DNA of 64,000 bases. Source: Pagrus major. Its lineage: Eukaryota; Chordata; Actinopteri; Spariformes; Sparidae. Location: the NCBI RefSeq assembly GCF_040436345.1, contig NC_133223.1, positions 13,087,613 through 13,151,612 of the forward strand. Reading direction: 5' to 3'. A program made the position numbers and the translations under genes. This document shows, piece after piece, positions 12,260 through 22,843 of this stretch (the stretch's first letter is position 1; each line of letters starts with the position of its first letter). A model generated the notes under the pieces. That model ran no database searches. It was not told the origin of the DNA and worked only from the letters and a program-made list of their open reading frames with translations.

Positions 12260-15200
12260 ATGGACTCGACCTCAGCCCGGCTTAGGAGCCGAAAGAGAGG
12301 TGGACTTCGTGTGACAGCGAAAAGAGTTTTGGAGTGGAGGGATAATCGTAAGTCTCGGCGGTAACGCGTTACTGAGCATCTCGTTACCGCCCCGCGCCGT
12401 CCGGGAACTAGTTTGAAGTCGAGAGGCGTGTAGGCTGCGTGCGCTCTCGTTCTGAAGACTCGGCGAAGTGAGACAGAGAGCCCGTACGAGCGCCATTGAA
12501 AGCCAAGAAGGGACGCCTGTGTAAAGAAATCCCGAGTTACACGCCGCGCTAATGCAAATGTGTCCGCTCCCGTATACGCGCGCACGGGGCGCACCGACCT
12601 GTAGTAGCCTGATCGTGGGCAGCCTATCGGACCCGTGCGCCGTGTGGCTTTGCCTATTTTCACTTTGAAGGGATGCTGGTCGTCCAGGACACGTGAGCTG
12701 AGCCGATGAGACGAGTTTATCGCGGATTTGGACGAGGGTTTTTTTTTTTTTTCTGTGCGTTAATGGCCAGGCGTGCGAACTAGGCTACGGTGCGCTCAGA
12801 TGTTGTTTTCTCTCTCTCTCTTTCTCTCTCTCTCTCTCCCCCTCGGTCGCTCTCTGTATCCACCGCTCCGCCTCCCCCCCACCACCACCACCACCTCCTC
12901 CTCCTCCTCCTCCCCTCCTCCTTTTCGCAACATTGACGCAACCAAAAAATACTGGAACAAAAGAAACAACTTCCTTGAAGCTTTGCTGAAACTGCACTTA
13001 GTCGGGGAAAGGAAGCTCGTTGTCAACTTGGCTGGATGGAAACGTCGAGGAGGAGGTGAGGGTGGCACCAGTGGCCGGGGCTGGCTGGCTGGCTGACGGA
13101 GAGAGGGAGAGAGAGAGAGATGCGGTCGATCACTCCGAAAAGGCATCCAGGCTGTCGAGTAAGTGCCATTAAAACACTCAGTGGAGTCATTTCAACTTTT
13201 GCTGTGTGACCTCTCGACTAGTTGAGTTTGTCGCTGCAGAGGTAAAGTGGTTTCGGTGGATTCTGTGCGACGCGGGGCACAAAGTAAAGTCCCTTTGAGG
13301 TAATGTTGTCGAATCGCCGCTGTAGAATATAAGTTACGGGCCTGTGTGTTCACCGTCGACGTGCACGCTGCTTTTTTAAATGACAACTGTGTCATCTTTT
13401 CTACAACATTTTTGACATTTAGGGAGCCGCTGACAGCGAGGCTGTAAACTACACTGCTGTCAGCGGGGTTTGGAGGTTTTGTTTGCTTCATGGCCAGTTT
13501 TTCTGTGAGGCGAGCGCGAGTGTTGTGTTGGTGACAAGTCTCCAACACGGTCCGAGCTCCCAGTTTATTATTGTTATTCATGCAGCAGCCCGGAGCAGTC
13601 GCCGGTTGCGTGAAGATCCTGGTGTTCAACAAACATGCCCGCAAACAGGAGCGGCAGCGCGGTGCTTGTCGTTTAAAACAGCGCCTCGTGTGAGCTCATG
13701 TGTCTAAACTTTGCTTCCCGGGCTGTTTGAGCCGCAGGTTCGGGGCGGACGGGGCCGCCGTGCCGCTTTTGTCGCGTCGGTGCTTTCGCTGCATGAACAA
13801 AGGACTGGATGGAGTAGTCGGCTCGGCACAGAGCGTCGGTGGAGGAGCAGGCGGGCTGTTTACAATAATAACACGATCGCGGTGACGTCACGCGACTGAC
13901 AGCGGCCTCGGCCAGTGGCGGAGCCGCGTCGCCATCAGCAACACGCTATATTTGGAAAGTGGTTACATCATCGAGGTGCAAGAGCGGCCGGCGGAGGGCG
14001 GGACTTCCGCATGGGATTTTCAATTTGTAGTCCAGAAACAGGACAATGAGTTCAGTCGGCTTGTCTTCGGAGCTTCAAGTCGGGATTTTTTTTTGTTTTC
14101 TTTGAGAGCTAATCATCATTTCACACTGTCCGAACAGCCAACATCCTGTTAGGTGTGCCTTCAACACTGCGTCTGACTGTGTCATTACTGCACAGGCATG
14201 GTCAGGTAGCCTATAATTTAATATAACCTCTAGAGTGTCAATGGAAAATGTGAGTATCTGTCAATAGGGTGCTTACAGTTTCACTGCTAAAAATACCTGG
14301 CTGTGGAAACACTAAGGAGGTTTAATTTTTCACACATACATCACATTTCTCAGTAACGGCCTACTCAATAGCCTAAATGTTTACCGATGTAGAAACTTCT
14401 GTTATAGAGGCTCTATAACAGAATAATTGATCCTTTTTAAAGATATCAAATTCTTGTATCAACAATACAGGAGCGTTGAGGCTACCAGCTGCCTCCGGCC
14501 CTCCTGCCCCTCAGCTCCCTACAATGGCCGAGTGACACAGCATCAAATTTGGTCGGTTTACAGTCAGACACTCGGCTTCAGGACTACAAATTTGTTCCAA
14601 CACGTCAGAGTCAGTCGTTAGGAGAGCCTACAATGCTGCAACATGATTATTGTCACTGATAGATGCTGTTTGGAGGGAGTCTTGAGGTGGGCTGCACACA
14701 GAACCTTTGTTAGGAACTGTTGCAATTAAATGCCAGCTGCCTTGTGACAAGCTGCATTACGACTTTATTGCTAGTCATAGTATATTAGACCGTAATGTAA
14801 TAATAAATGCAAGGCTGTAGACAGTATTCACTTCTTGTCTAAGTTAGATGTGAGCACAGGGACCAGGAGTGTGCAGGAATGTTGTGTGATTTTTTTTTTT
14901 TTTTCACTTCAGTTTAGATGGAAGCCCTCTTCTACATGAAATTGAACTCAAAGATTTATCAATGCAAACTATCATTATTAGAATCAATTAAGAATTATTA
15001 AAGGATTCAACCATCACCACTGCACTGTGAGAACGGAGTCACCTGTCCGTCTTAACACCACTTCTCATGAGAGCAGAAGATCATGAAATACAGGCAGTGG
15101 ACATGAGACAAGCAGCCAGGCCCTTACTGTAAATATTGGCTTAACGTTTCATGAATATTGGGCTTCCATTAGCTCAATGCGCTTGAGAACATTTTAAACA

Positions 15201-16168
15201 GACGTCTCACTAGAAAACATATTTTTTTTCCAACATTAGAAAATATTACAGTACCAAGAGACGGTGCAGGCTTTACAATGAGCTGATATTTGCCACAACC
15301 GCAGTCCAATGTAAAGGTCCGGTTTTAAGCATCGCCTAAAAGTCAGCTGTATCTTGGCTGATTGTGATAGGTGACTCATTTAAATCTAACACCTAGCCTA
15401 CAACCGTTTTCTGTGTTTTCAAAACAACAACACTGACAATGGAGTCTCAGATCAGATAGTGTGATGAGTCAACACCTCATGAGCATATACGCTTATGAAA
15501 GAGAAAAAAAAAAGAGGACCTGCTCGGTTTTAAAATGTGAAAACAGTCACTCTAGACATTATCTTAAATATTTATACAGTATGACGATATGTGTGCTATA
15601 AACGCTCACAAATGCAATTAAGGAAATTTGCTGATGGCTTTTAAATGCTCTCTCCGGTCTAGAAAATGTTGTTGCATGCCATTAACTAAACACCACATAG
15701 GTCTGTATTGTGCTAAATGTTATAGATGAAATGAGAATTTGGGGGAAAAGGCACACGCACAGTCGTGTAAGAAAAAACAGTGTCCATTATAAGTGTCTTG
15801 CAGGGCAGTCTATTGGGATGCTTTTGTTATTTGAGTCTCCTTTAGTCTTTTAAATGTCACTCCAGCTCATAATGTCAGAGAGATACTGTTGTAAAAATCA
15901 TTTGCAAATAATTCACTCTACCAACAGTCTTCTGAGGCTTTTTGCTGCATTTCTTATGCAGTAGTTGTTTTCAGGCTTTATAACAAATTGTTGACAAAAT
16001 TTCACCTGAATCATTTATTAATATTTTTTCCATCCAGGTCTCAGTGGAGAAACTGCCGCTCATACCGTACTCGACATTGTTTTTTTTGGCACTGTCATCA
16101 TCAATTTAGAGATAAATATCGTAGGCACAAAATACTCAGTCACAAGCTTCGGGAAAAAAAAAATGTAA
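12260..16168 (+). CDS. Hypothetical two-exon small ORF (72 codons), weak
   Basis: I do not recognise this product, and it may be non-coding. The model joins 12260..12347 to 16038..16168. Seen directly: the ATG at 12260 sits in a near-ideal context (gccgccaagATGG); 29 codons rich in Arg/Lys run to a GTAAGT donor; 3.7 kb downstream a pyrimidine-rich acceptor ('attttttccatccag') opens an exon that continues the same phase for 43 codons, including a hydrophobic run ('VLDIVFFGTVII') that could be one membrane segment; the stop is TAA at 16166-16168; and an AATAAA lies at 16297-16302. An alternative first exon with its own ATG (13120) and GTAAGT donor (after 13158) would join the same acceptor in another frame, giving only 36 residues. 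Two competing frames and an A-rich C-terminus weaken the coding case. By position it could be DLEU7-like or a lncRNA. Confidence 0.25.
12358..12390. other. Inverted repeat with 9-bp perfect arms
   Basis: GCGGTAACG at 12358-12366 is matched by CGTTACCGC at 12382-12390 with a 15-nt loop, about 10 nt after the GT of the donor that follows 12347. It may form a hairpin next to that donor or be a chance palindrome in CpG-rich DNA. Confidence 0.4.
12809..12925 (+). repeat. (CT)n / (CCA)n / (CCT)n low-complexity tract
   Basis: A CT run (12809-12840) is followed by CCA and CCT triplet runs (12877-12920). The Ser/Thr/Pro- and Gly-rich open frames here come from the repeats. Confidence 0.85.
13883..13890. 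promoter_or_regulatory. CRE-like palindrome (TGACGTCA)
   Basis: A perfect consensus cAMP-response element inside the CpG-rich island, with 'cgatcgcgg' before and 'cgcgactg' after. Full-consensus CREs in CpG-rich promoters are typical binding sites for CREB/ATF factors. Which transcript it serves is unknown. Confidence 0.5.
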
Positions 16169-19100
16169 AAAAATATCGCTGTTAACATCGGCCTTCCTAA
16201 ACTTATTCTTCAAGGCTTTTCACTCACCCTGCATGCCTAGGATTAGATCTTGCTTGTGTTTAGCCCTCTCTGTAATCCCTCTCAGCAGTCTGCCTCAATA
16301 AAGAAAAAAATACTGAAGGGTGTGGAGAATCATCAAGATAAAAAAAAAAAAAAATATTCGACCAGGAAGCAAGATGAACAATGTTCTGTTGGGAGATTCA
16401 AACTTTTTCCCCAAAAATGACATTTCTTTTGAATTTCATCAGCAGGACGTCTCTCAATACGTGTCTCTGAAGTTACTGGTCGAATTGTATCGCTTCCTGC
16501 GCGAGATTCTATGGGCTTTTTTTGTCCAAAAAACACAGTATGTAAAGATAAAAAGTCTCGGCGATTGTGTCCCAAAAACACAATTCAGGCTTCTTTTGAG
16601 AATCTTGTCGGCGACGATCGTGTGTTGGCAGACAACACGGCTTTTACGGTCTCTTCCGTGAAGTTTTTGCTGAGTCTTTTGCTATTTAAATTATAAAATG
16701 TTTATGGGAAGTCTCAAACCAAAGTATTTCTGAACATCCTCGGCTTGTCTTCCTCCTCTTCTCCCCTCCTCGTCCTTATTAACAAACCAGCTAGTCGAGT
16801 TTTTCCCCCTTAATTGTCCCCAGTTTGTAATGCAATTTCAGACTACTCTATGAATTATGCCCTCTTAATTTGATTGCCGTGTGTGAGAAAGTCTGTAAGA
16901 TTACACAGAGACTAAATAAAAAGGGCTTCTGTGCTGTAATATTTGAACTTTCTCTCTGAGCATGTGATAGTGTTTAGCAGGACTATAAGAATTTGTTTTA
17001 TGCTTTTAGTCTGAGCTAAACATTTTGTTTGTCGCGGCATTACATCAAGTCGAAGTTTGTAGGGAAGCGAGAGGAGAAACAATATTTGATCATGATTTCT
17101 GATGGCAAAAAGTTGTGTGAGTGTGTGTGAGCGCCCGCGGCCTGACGTGACCACCTCGCAGCTTTTGTGCTAAAAAGAGGTCAGAGGTCTCTGTTGTGTT
17201 TTCAGGGTGACCTGCTAGTGACTATTAGCCATTGATAAATGTGATGTCCCACAAGTGTGCAGGGCCAGACCCTTCCAAAGGGGGAGGTGTCACAACACGC
17301 CCCACACTAACCTCCCGGCCAACCCCACCTCAACTAGTGCACACACACACACACGCAAGCACACACACTCGGCCCTGCTGACAGGAGCACAAGGGGGCAG
17401 CTGCTACAGATGTCTCATAGAGAGAGGGGGAGGGGTGCCGAGGAGACATCAATGGAGAGTCTCTCTTCAGTATGGAGTTCTCAGTGGGGCTCATTGTGTT
17501 TTCTAAAGACCAAGACGAGGGAATAGGCCACGTTAATATAGTAAGCATATAGTCTCTTATACTTTGTTTCACTGTGTTGCTCATTTTGACTGGCGGCCGG
17601 TTTTCTGCATGTTTTACTTTTGGTATACACTTCAAAATATCCCTAAATATTACACAGATTGATATTTGTTATGAATAATTTAAGAATGAGATGTTTTGTT
17701 TTGTTTTTTGAATGAGAAAATGATTCACTTGACGTGGTCTCTGATATTTTTCATTCAAAAAGTGAACAAGCGCAAACTATATTTAAAAGGATGACAAACT
17801 TCAACTCACCTCCGCAGTGAGAAAAGCAGGGATGATCCTCACACTAATTTAGTTCAGGGATCGCCAGCAATGCACCACAGAGAGCTGACGATGTGTGCCT
17901 GCTCTCATTTCAGCCAACGCCTAGTGCTCCCGTGACAAAATGTGATTTCAATGTATAGCACTTCCACCTAAAGCGAAGTGAAATCACCTGCTGCTGCCTC
18001 TAACGTTCAAGCTGCAAACTGTTAGGCTTCTGTGGCACTTATCACCTTTGACCTTAATCAACCGTTTACAGTGTTTTCAAGCTGTCATTCAGTCTGTTTT
18101 CTTCACTCGAGTGAAATCGAAGGTTTTGCCGTTGAGCTCCTGAAGCGTGGTGCGAGCGAACATTTTGCTGCTGTCTTATTTCCCTATCTTTTTGATGTGA
18201 TGCAGTCCCATGTCTGGTGGTGGTGTGAAAGGCCATCTTTTGAGTCACATGAGTGAAGAAGAGAGAGAGAGGGGGAAAAAAAAAAAATCAGTAAAACTCC
18301 TCCTTGAATGAGAAGCAGCAGAGTGTAACAGCCAACCATGCACGCAAGACATCTAACATGAAATCAAATTACATCGAACTTAAACTGGCCCGGCGTGGCA
18401 ACTTTTGCAGCCGGGGTGAGCGCGCTGTGGTCAAACACCACGATACATGACACTGTGGCTCTTGTTCGGCTCGTCTAGCAGAAGACAAGGGAGAGCTCCT
18501 CTCTGTCTCAAACCCTCCTAATGAAGAGATGCATTATGATGTGATTTCATTTGGGCGCTTGCAGAAAAGCTGCTGTGGATAACGGAGCAGTCTGAGTAGC
18601 ATGGTTCATTTGTGTAGTGACATGTGACTTGTGTTTTCGTGAGTCATAAGGATCTCCTGCCTAATGGAAGGCAGTGTGTGCTCATGTGACGGTGACACAA
18701 TGCAGGATGAACTGTATAGTATTCACTGGAGCTCAGCTTGGCTACTGTGTGGCACTGCTAATAGGGACCCATGAGCGTCTTTTTATCTTGTTAATTTTTT
18801 TGTCACAGTGAAACTAAACAAACCACAATTCCTGTCCATGTCAGTGAAGGGACGGCCGCTGCGTAATCTTTTATAAACTCTGACAGAGGCAGAGGTTTTC
18901 GACAGTGTGTTAATCTGTAAAGTACTGCGTAAGTGTAGATATGAATATGTGCATATGCGTGTGTTTGTGGGATGTCTTTGAGTACCGCATCATGATCTTC
19001 CCTATGGTCACGGTGGTGTTTTTGCTGGCTCATCCCTGCCTCTCCACATGCCTGTTTAACAACACAGAGCTCCTCCTTACTGGCTTCCTGTCCAAACCAG

Positions 19101-20545
19101 TTTATCTGTAAACAAGTGTGTTTTTTTCCTCTCCGCCCCATTGTCCACACTACACCAGAATGCATACACAATGGGCGCCCTCTCTCTCCCAGTCTGCTTT
19201 TGTACTCCAAAGTCAAAAAACATTATGTTTTCACCATACCACGCACGGCAACGCAAAGAGGTTATACGCTGCATGATGAAAATAAGTTTTAAAAAGCTAT
19301 TATCATGAATGGAAAAAAAGTCAATGACGTCTTTAATAGTGTAAACAGTAAAAAATAAGACAGGTACGAATATTAAACTCAGTTGTTCTTTTTCAAAGAC
19401 AGGCCTCCATTCACTTAAGCACATCTTAAACCCTAATAGCAGGTTGAGGCTAAGTCTTTTTCCAGTGCACCCTGGTGGAGCCAACTCCTGACATAGCAGG
19501 TGAATGTTGTGTATTGTTATTATGTGTGCATTGGGATGAAATGGCTGTCTCTGTTTATCTTGCCTGAGGTACACTATGCTACAGTAGATACGATAACAGC
19601 AGGGTTATTGTGGCAGAGCCCAACCCGTCCCTGCGTTGGCCGTTGCCTGTACACTCCAGTGTGTGTGTGTTGCCAGCTAATCTTAAATCGACAAGAAGTG
19701 CTTATGCCACGTAAAATACTTTTGTAATTTGTTTCTTTTACGCCACGCATCCACGTGTCTGTGAAAGGTGTGGAAAACAAATCAGTCAAATGTTTCAAAA
19801 ATGGGGAGAGTGAAAAGAAAACTTCATTAAAATTAGAGAGGGGCAATATGATGTCACAGCAATTTCAGATAAGAACGCCTAAAAATGTCCTCATTCAAAC
19901 TCTGGGGGGAAGAAAAAAAACCTAAGACAGAGTGTCTCTAACCCAACCCCACATTATGATTTAGAGGAGCATGGAAGGAGAACATATCTGCTGACTGAGC
20001 CTCTGTAGCCTAGCAGCCCCTTTACCTCACTGACTCAAAGTTGAGGCTTTTATTGCTTTTTGTTCCCCGACATCCTTTGTGATTTCTTTTGCATCTCCGT
20101 GGCCTTAGGAGTAATCTCATCGATTCCTTTACTTCCTGACTTAACAATTCGCATATAGCAGATGTTGTACAATGCCATGTATGGCGGCAATGCTGTTTTA
20201 CTTGACTATCTCTTGATTGCTTTTGATAGGCCTGTCACTCCGAGACAAGCACTATTGTGCTAACTGCAGATAAGTCCCCGTTCTCTAAACAGGGAACACA
20301 TTTTGAATAGACATTCATGATGCTTGTGTGAAAGATGTTAATAAAAATGCTGCAACGTATTCAGCAGTCTTATACGCCCATAAGGTAAAAACTCTCCTTT
20401 TATGTATGATATGCTGTAATAAAAGCTATATGTAAACAGGAAATAGTGTGGTTACTAGTCGACAATTCAAAAGGTGTTTTTATGCATTCTGACAAAAAGC
20501 ATGTAAAAGGTATTTAGTCACATTTTTATACAGGATGCAGTGAAG
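14021..20545. other. Long stretch without identified genes
   Basis: Apart from the hypothetical exon at 16038, I see no exon with convincing splice sites and a recognisable product. The 113-codon frame at 16320-16661 and the 165-codon minus-strand frame at 19077-19574 resemble nothing I know. A (CA)n run lies at 17340-17352. Several parts (16750-16870, 20090-20290) look unique and could be conserved non-coding DNA; that cannot be judged without alignment. Confidence 0.4.
16297..16302 (+). terminator. Poly(A) signal AATAAA of the small-gene model
   Basis: AATAAA about 130 nt after the stop of the hypothetical small ORF. It is followed by an A-run and then 'gaagggtgtgg'. It would end a terminal exon of roughly 280 nt beginning at 16038. 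Confidence 0.3.
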
Positions 20546-20547
20546 AG

Positions 20548-21295
20548 GGAGTTGTACTCAGATCCTTTGCTTACGTAAAAGTACAAGTACAACAACGTAA
20601 AAAGTCATCCATCACAAGCCCTACTCAAATAATACAGTTTTTTCAGCAAAAATATACTTAAAGCATTGAAAGTTGACTGATTGTGCAGAAAATTGTTATA
20701 TTATCATCTTAGAATATTGTTAATAGTGATGCAGTGTGTATATATTCTTCTGTAGTGTTGTCCAGTGGTTCACAACGTCAGTACCAGGCCCTTCCAAACG
20801 GTCACAAGACAAATATAAGTGGCCATGAGATGATTAATGTGAGAGAGAAGAAAAAGCAACGGCATTAAATTGATAATTCGACCTCTCCGAGCCTCAAACA
20901 GTTATTCGAAACCACGTGAGATGCTATGAGGGGAAATGTATCTTTGGTGGAACTGCTAATGACTCATCTGAAACATGACAAGGGGCCCCAAATAGACACT
21001 ATACTTCTATCTAGAGGTCACAAGTCATAAAGGTTGGGAACCACTGGTTTAATCCTCAACAATGTATTGTATTTTATAAGCATATGATCTGCCTTTTTAA
21101 AATATAAATCTGAAATGTAACTTTAGGGGATCAGATAAATGTAGTGAAGTAAAAAGCGCAGTATTTGCCTCTGAAATGTAGTGCAGTGTACAGCAGTAGG
21201 GCATGGAAACACTCTCGTAAAGTACAAGTACCTCAGTCAGCATATACTCTGAAAGAATACTTGAGTTAATGTATTCAATTACTTTCTATAACCAG
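20548..21295 (+). repeat. Teleost 'tactcagatccttt..aaaagtac' repeat, split by a hAT-like insert
   Basis: 20548-20740 ('gtactcagatcctttgctta', 'gtaaaagtacaagtac', 'aaatatacttaaagcattgaaag') and 21060-21295 ('gatcagataaatgtagtg', 'aaatgtagtgcagtgtaca', 'aagtacaagtacctcag', 'ttgagttaatgtattcaatt') are the left and right parts of one family that I recognise from percomorph genomes. The block between them is a separate element. Confidence 0.65.
20763..21046. mobile_element. hAT-like MITE
   Basis: Termini are CAGTGGTTCACAAC on the left and, reverse complemented, CAGTGGTTCCCAACCT on the right, the classic hAT-type 'CAGTGGTTC.CAACCT' inverted repeat. The flanking octamers GTGTTGTC and GTTTAATC agree at five of eight positions, consistent with an old 8-bp target duplication. 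No transposase frame is present in its 284 bp. It sits inside another repeat, so it is the younger insertion. Confidence 0.7.
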
Positions 21296-21879
21296 TGTGT
21301 TAAAGTGCATTACTTTATTACTGCTGATACTTGTTAGTCGTCTGAGTGAAGAAGGGTGTATTTTAATCACGAGGCCAGTGGCAGTTTTGTTGTGGATGAA
21401 AATGGAGCGAGGTCTTGGAAGTTTGCTCAGTTCAGTTGGTCCCATGGACATTTATCCTGCTCACAGGTACAGACGGCAGAGCCTTCAGTCAGTTCTACTC
21501 ATTTATTTTCAGCAGTGGTAAGAGCATGAACAAAGGAGGACGTTAGGTATAACATTAACCCTTAGGATCTCATGCAACTACACTATTTAAAAGATATATT
21601 TGATATTTACTTTGCCCTATACTGTCCACTGTGTCTTATAACGCCACTGACTTTCCTGCACTTATGATTTCTCTGTCTCCTGTTGTGTCACCATAGAGTT
21701 TGTGTGGTACAATTTCAGATTTTAAAAAAGCTGCATGCTGTTAATAATGGTGCGTAGCCGTTACTGAGGATCGTGGCATTCATTTCATGTCAAAATTCCT
21801 GGTTTATAACACGTTTAACGTACAGGCTTGAACTCTGCTGATCGCTGTAAAAGTCGTTGAGGGACCTAAAGAGTTAACC

Positions 21880-22400
21880 TGTCCCTCTCTGTTCAACGCT
21901 GCGTGGGCTGCGAGATCATTCGAGAGTGCATTTTCAGCGTCCAACCAGCTGCGCGGACTCCGCTCCGCGCTCAGCCAATAGGGAGAATGGGAGGCTCTAT
22001 CGAATTTGAATGAGGAGTGTATCTTTCGGCGCCATTTTCGAGTGAGCAGCGATTGCCTCAGCAGCTGCGGAGAGAGGATGCTGCGAATGTAGAAAGCTGT
22101 CGCTGAGACGGGGGAGAAACCGAGCGCTCAAAATTAAACTGCGCTTTTAGAGAGGGGCACCCCGTATCTTCAATGGAAACGCAGGTAATTGAAGCCACAA
22201 AGTATTTAAATTGATTTTAACCGGACAATATGAGCGGACTCGAGGAGAGGAATACGTGGAAAAGAGGAGAGACCGACCGTGGCGGGGAGACGTTAGCCAT
22301 TTGGCCAGCTTTGCCAGCTTCTCCTACTCCTAGCAGCTAGCCTGCTAGCTTAGCGTGCTAGCACGTACAGAGGGATTTCTGACTTTGCTGCGCTGTAATG
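21880..22400 (+). promoter_or_regulatory. Putative DLEU2-like (pri-miR-15a/16) promoter
   Basis: A CpG-rich block in AT-rich surroundings. It has a CCAAT box at 21975-21979, an E2F-like TTTCGGCGCC at 22024-22033 that overlaps a YY1-like GCGCCATTTT, and a plus-strand splice donor CGCAG|GTAATT after 22184. A second, stronger donor (ACCTG|GTAAGT) follows at 22843. In human the DLEU2 promoter lies well upstream of miR-15a/16-1 and responds to E2F and MYC. Here the island is the nearest promoter-like sequence upstream of the hairpins on the right strand. The link to the hairpins is inferred. Confidence 0.45.
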
Positions 22401-22422
22401 GTAAAAAAAAAAAAAAAAAAAA
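22401..22422 (+). repeat. Poly(A) run in the putative host first exon or intron
   Basis: About 20 consecutive A residues after 'aatggt', within the CpG-rich block. Confidence 0.85.
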
Positions 22423-22843
22423 TGCGCTCATACAGCGGTCCGTTTTATCCAGGAGGCGAGGAGGACATATTTGGGAAAAAAGGAGAATAGGCGGAAATTT
22501 ATTTTTGAATGCAGGAGACACCTAACTTAGCCGTTATAAATCAAACTTGAACTATAATGGACATTTTTTTTTGGCATTGGAGCCCGGTTTTGAGCGGGAG
22601 GTGCAAAAGCAGCCAGGCTCGAGCAGAGGAGCACAGTCGGCAGTGTCAACAAATGCACACGGCACCTTCACTGGGTTCGGAGGGAAAAAAATCAATACGA
22701 GAGACCGGGACAGACACAGTGCCTTTTGTGGTAACTTAATTTTACCAAGCTTGTTAACTAAGGCAGACTTTTTTGGCCGAGCTGGCAAATAGCATACGTG
22801 TTGTTGCAAGCGGGTTTTTGGATCGTTAGACAGAAAACACCTG

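Larger units (their letters stand above)
12040..14020. promoter_or_regulatory. CpG-rich island (putative promoter region)
   Basis: CpG words are far denser here than on either side (for example 12240-12620 and 13690-13990). The island holds an ATG in strong context at 12260, two plus-strand GTAAGT donors (after 12347 and after 13158), a perfect CRE palindrome TGACGTCA at 13883-13890, and C/T-rich simple repeats between. In vertebrates such islands usually mark promoters. The gene served is not identified. Confidence 0.5.

Noticed and set aside
12232..12663. 143-codon minus-strand frame in CpG-rich DNA
   Set aside because: Arg-rich product typical of CpG-rich non-coding sequence; no recognisable domain, and it overlaps the better-supported plus-strand exon candidate.
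12773..13146. Ser/Pro-, Gly- and Arg/Glu-rich frames on both strands
   Set aside because: They translate the CT, CCA and CCT microsatellites; no conserved segment.
13192..13644. 150-codon minus-strand frame
   Set aside because: No domain or splice context, and it overlaps the CpG-rich region; likely chance.
16320..16661. 113-codon plus-strand frame
   Set aside because: Begins in an A-run right after a poly(A) signal; no known domain. A 10-bp inverted pair (ATTCGACCAG/CTGGTCGAAT) inside suggests non-coding repeat DNA.
19077..19574. 165-codon minus-strand frame
   Set aside because: Not recognisable; no splice sites at the ends and ordinary intergenic composition.
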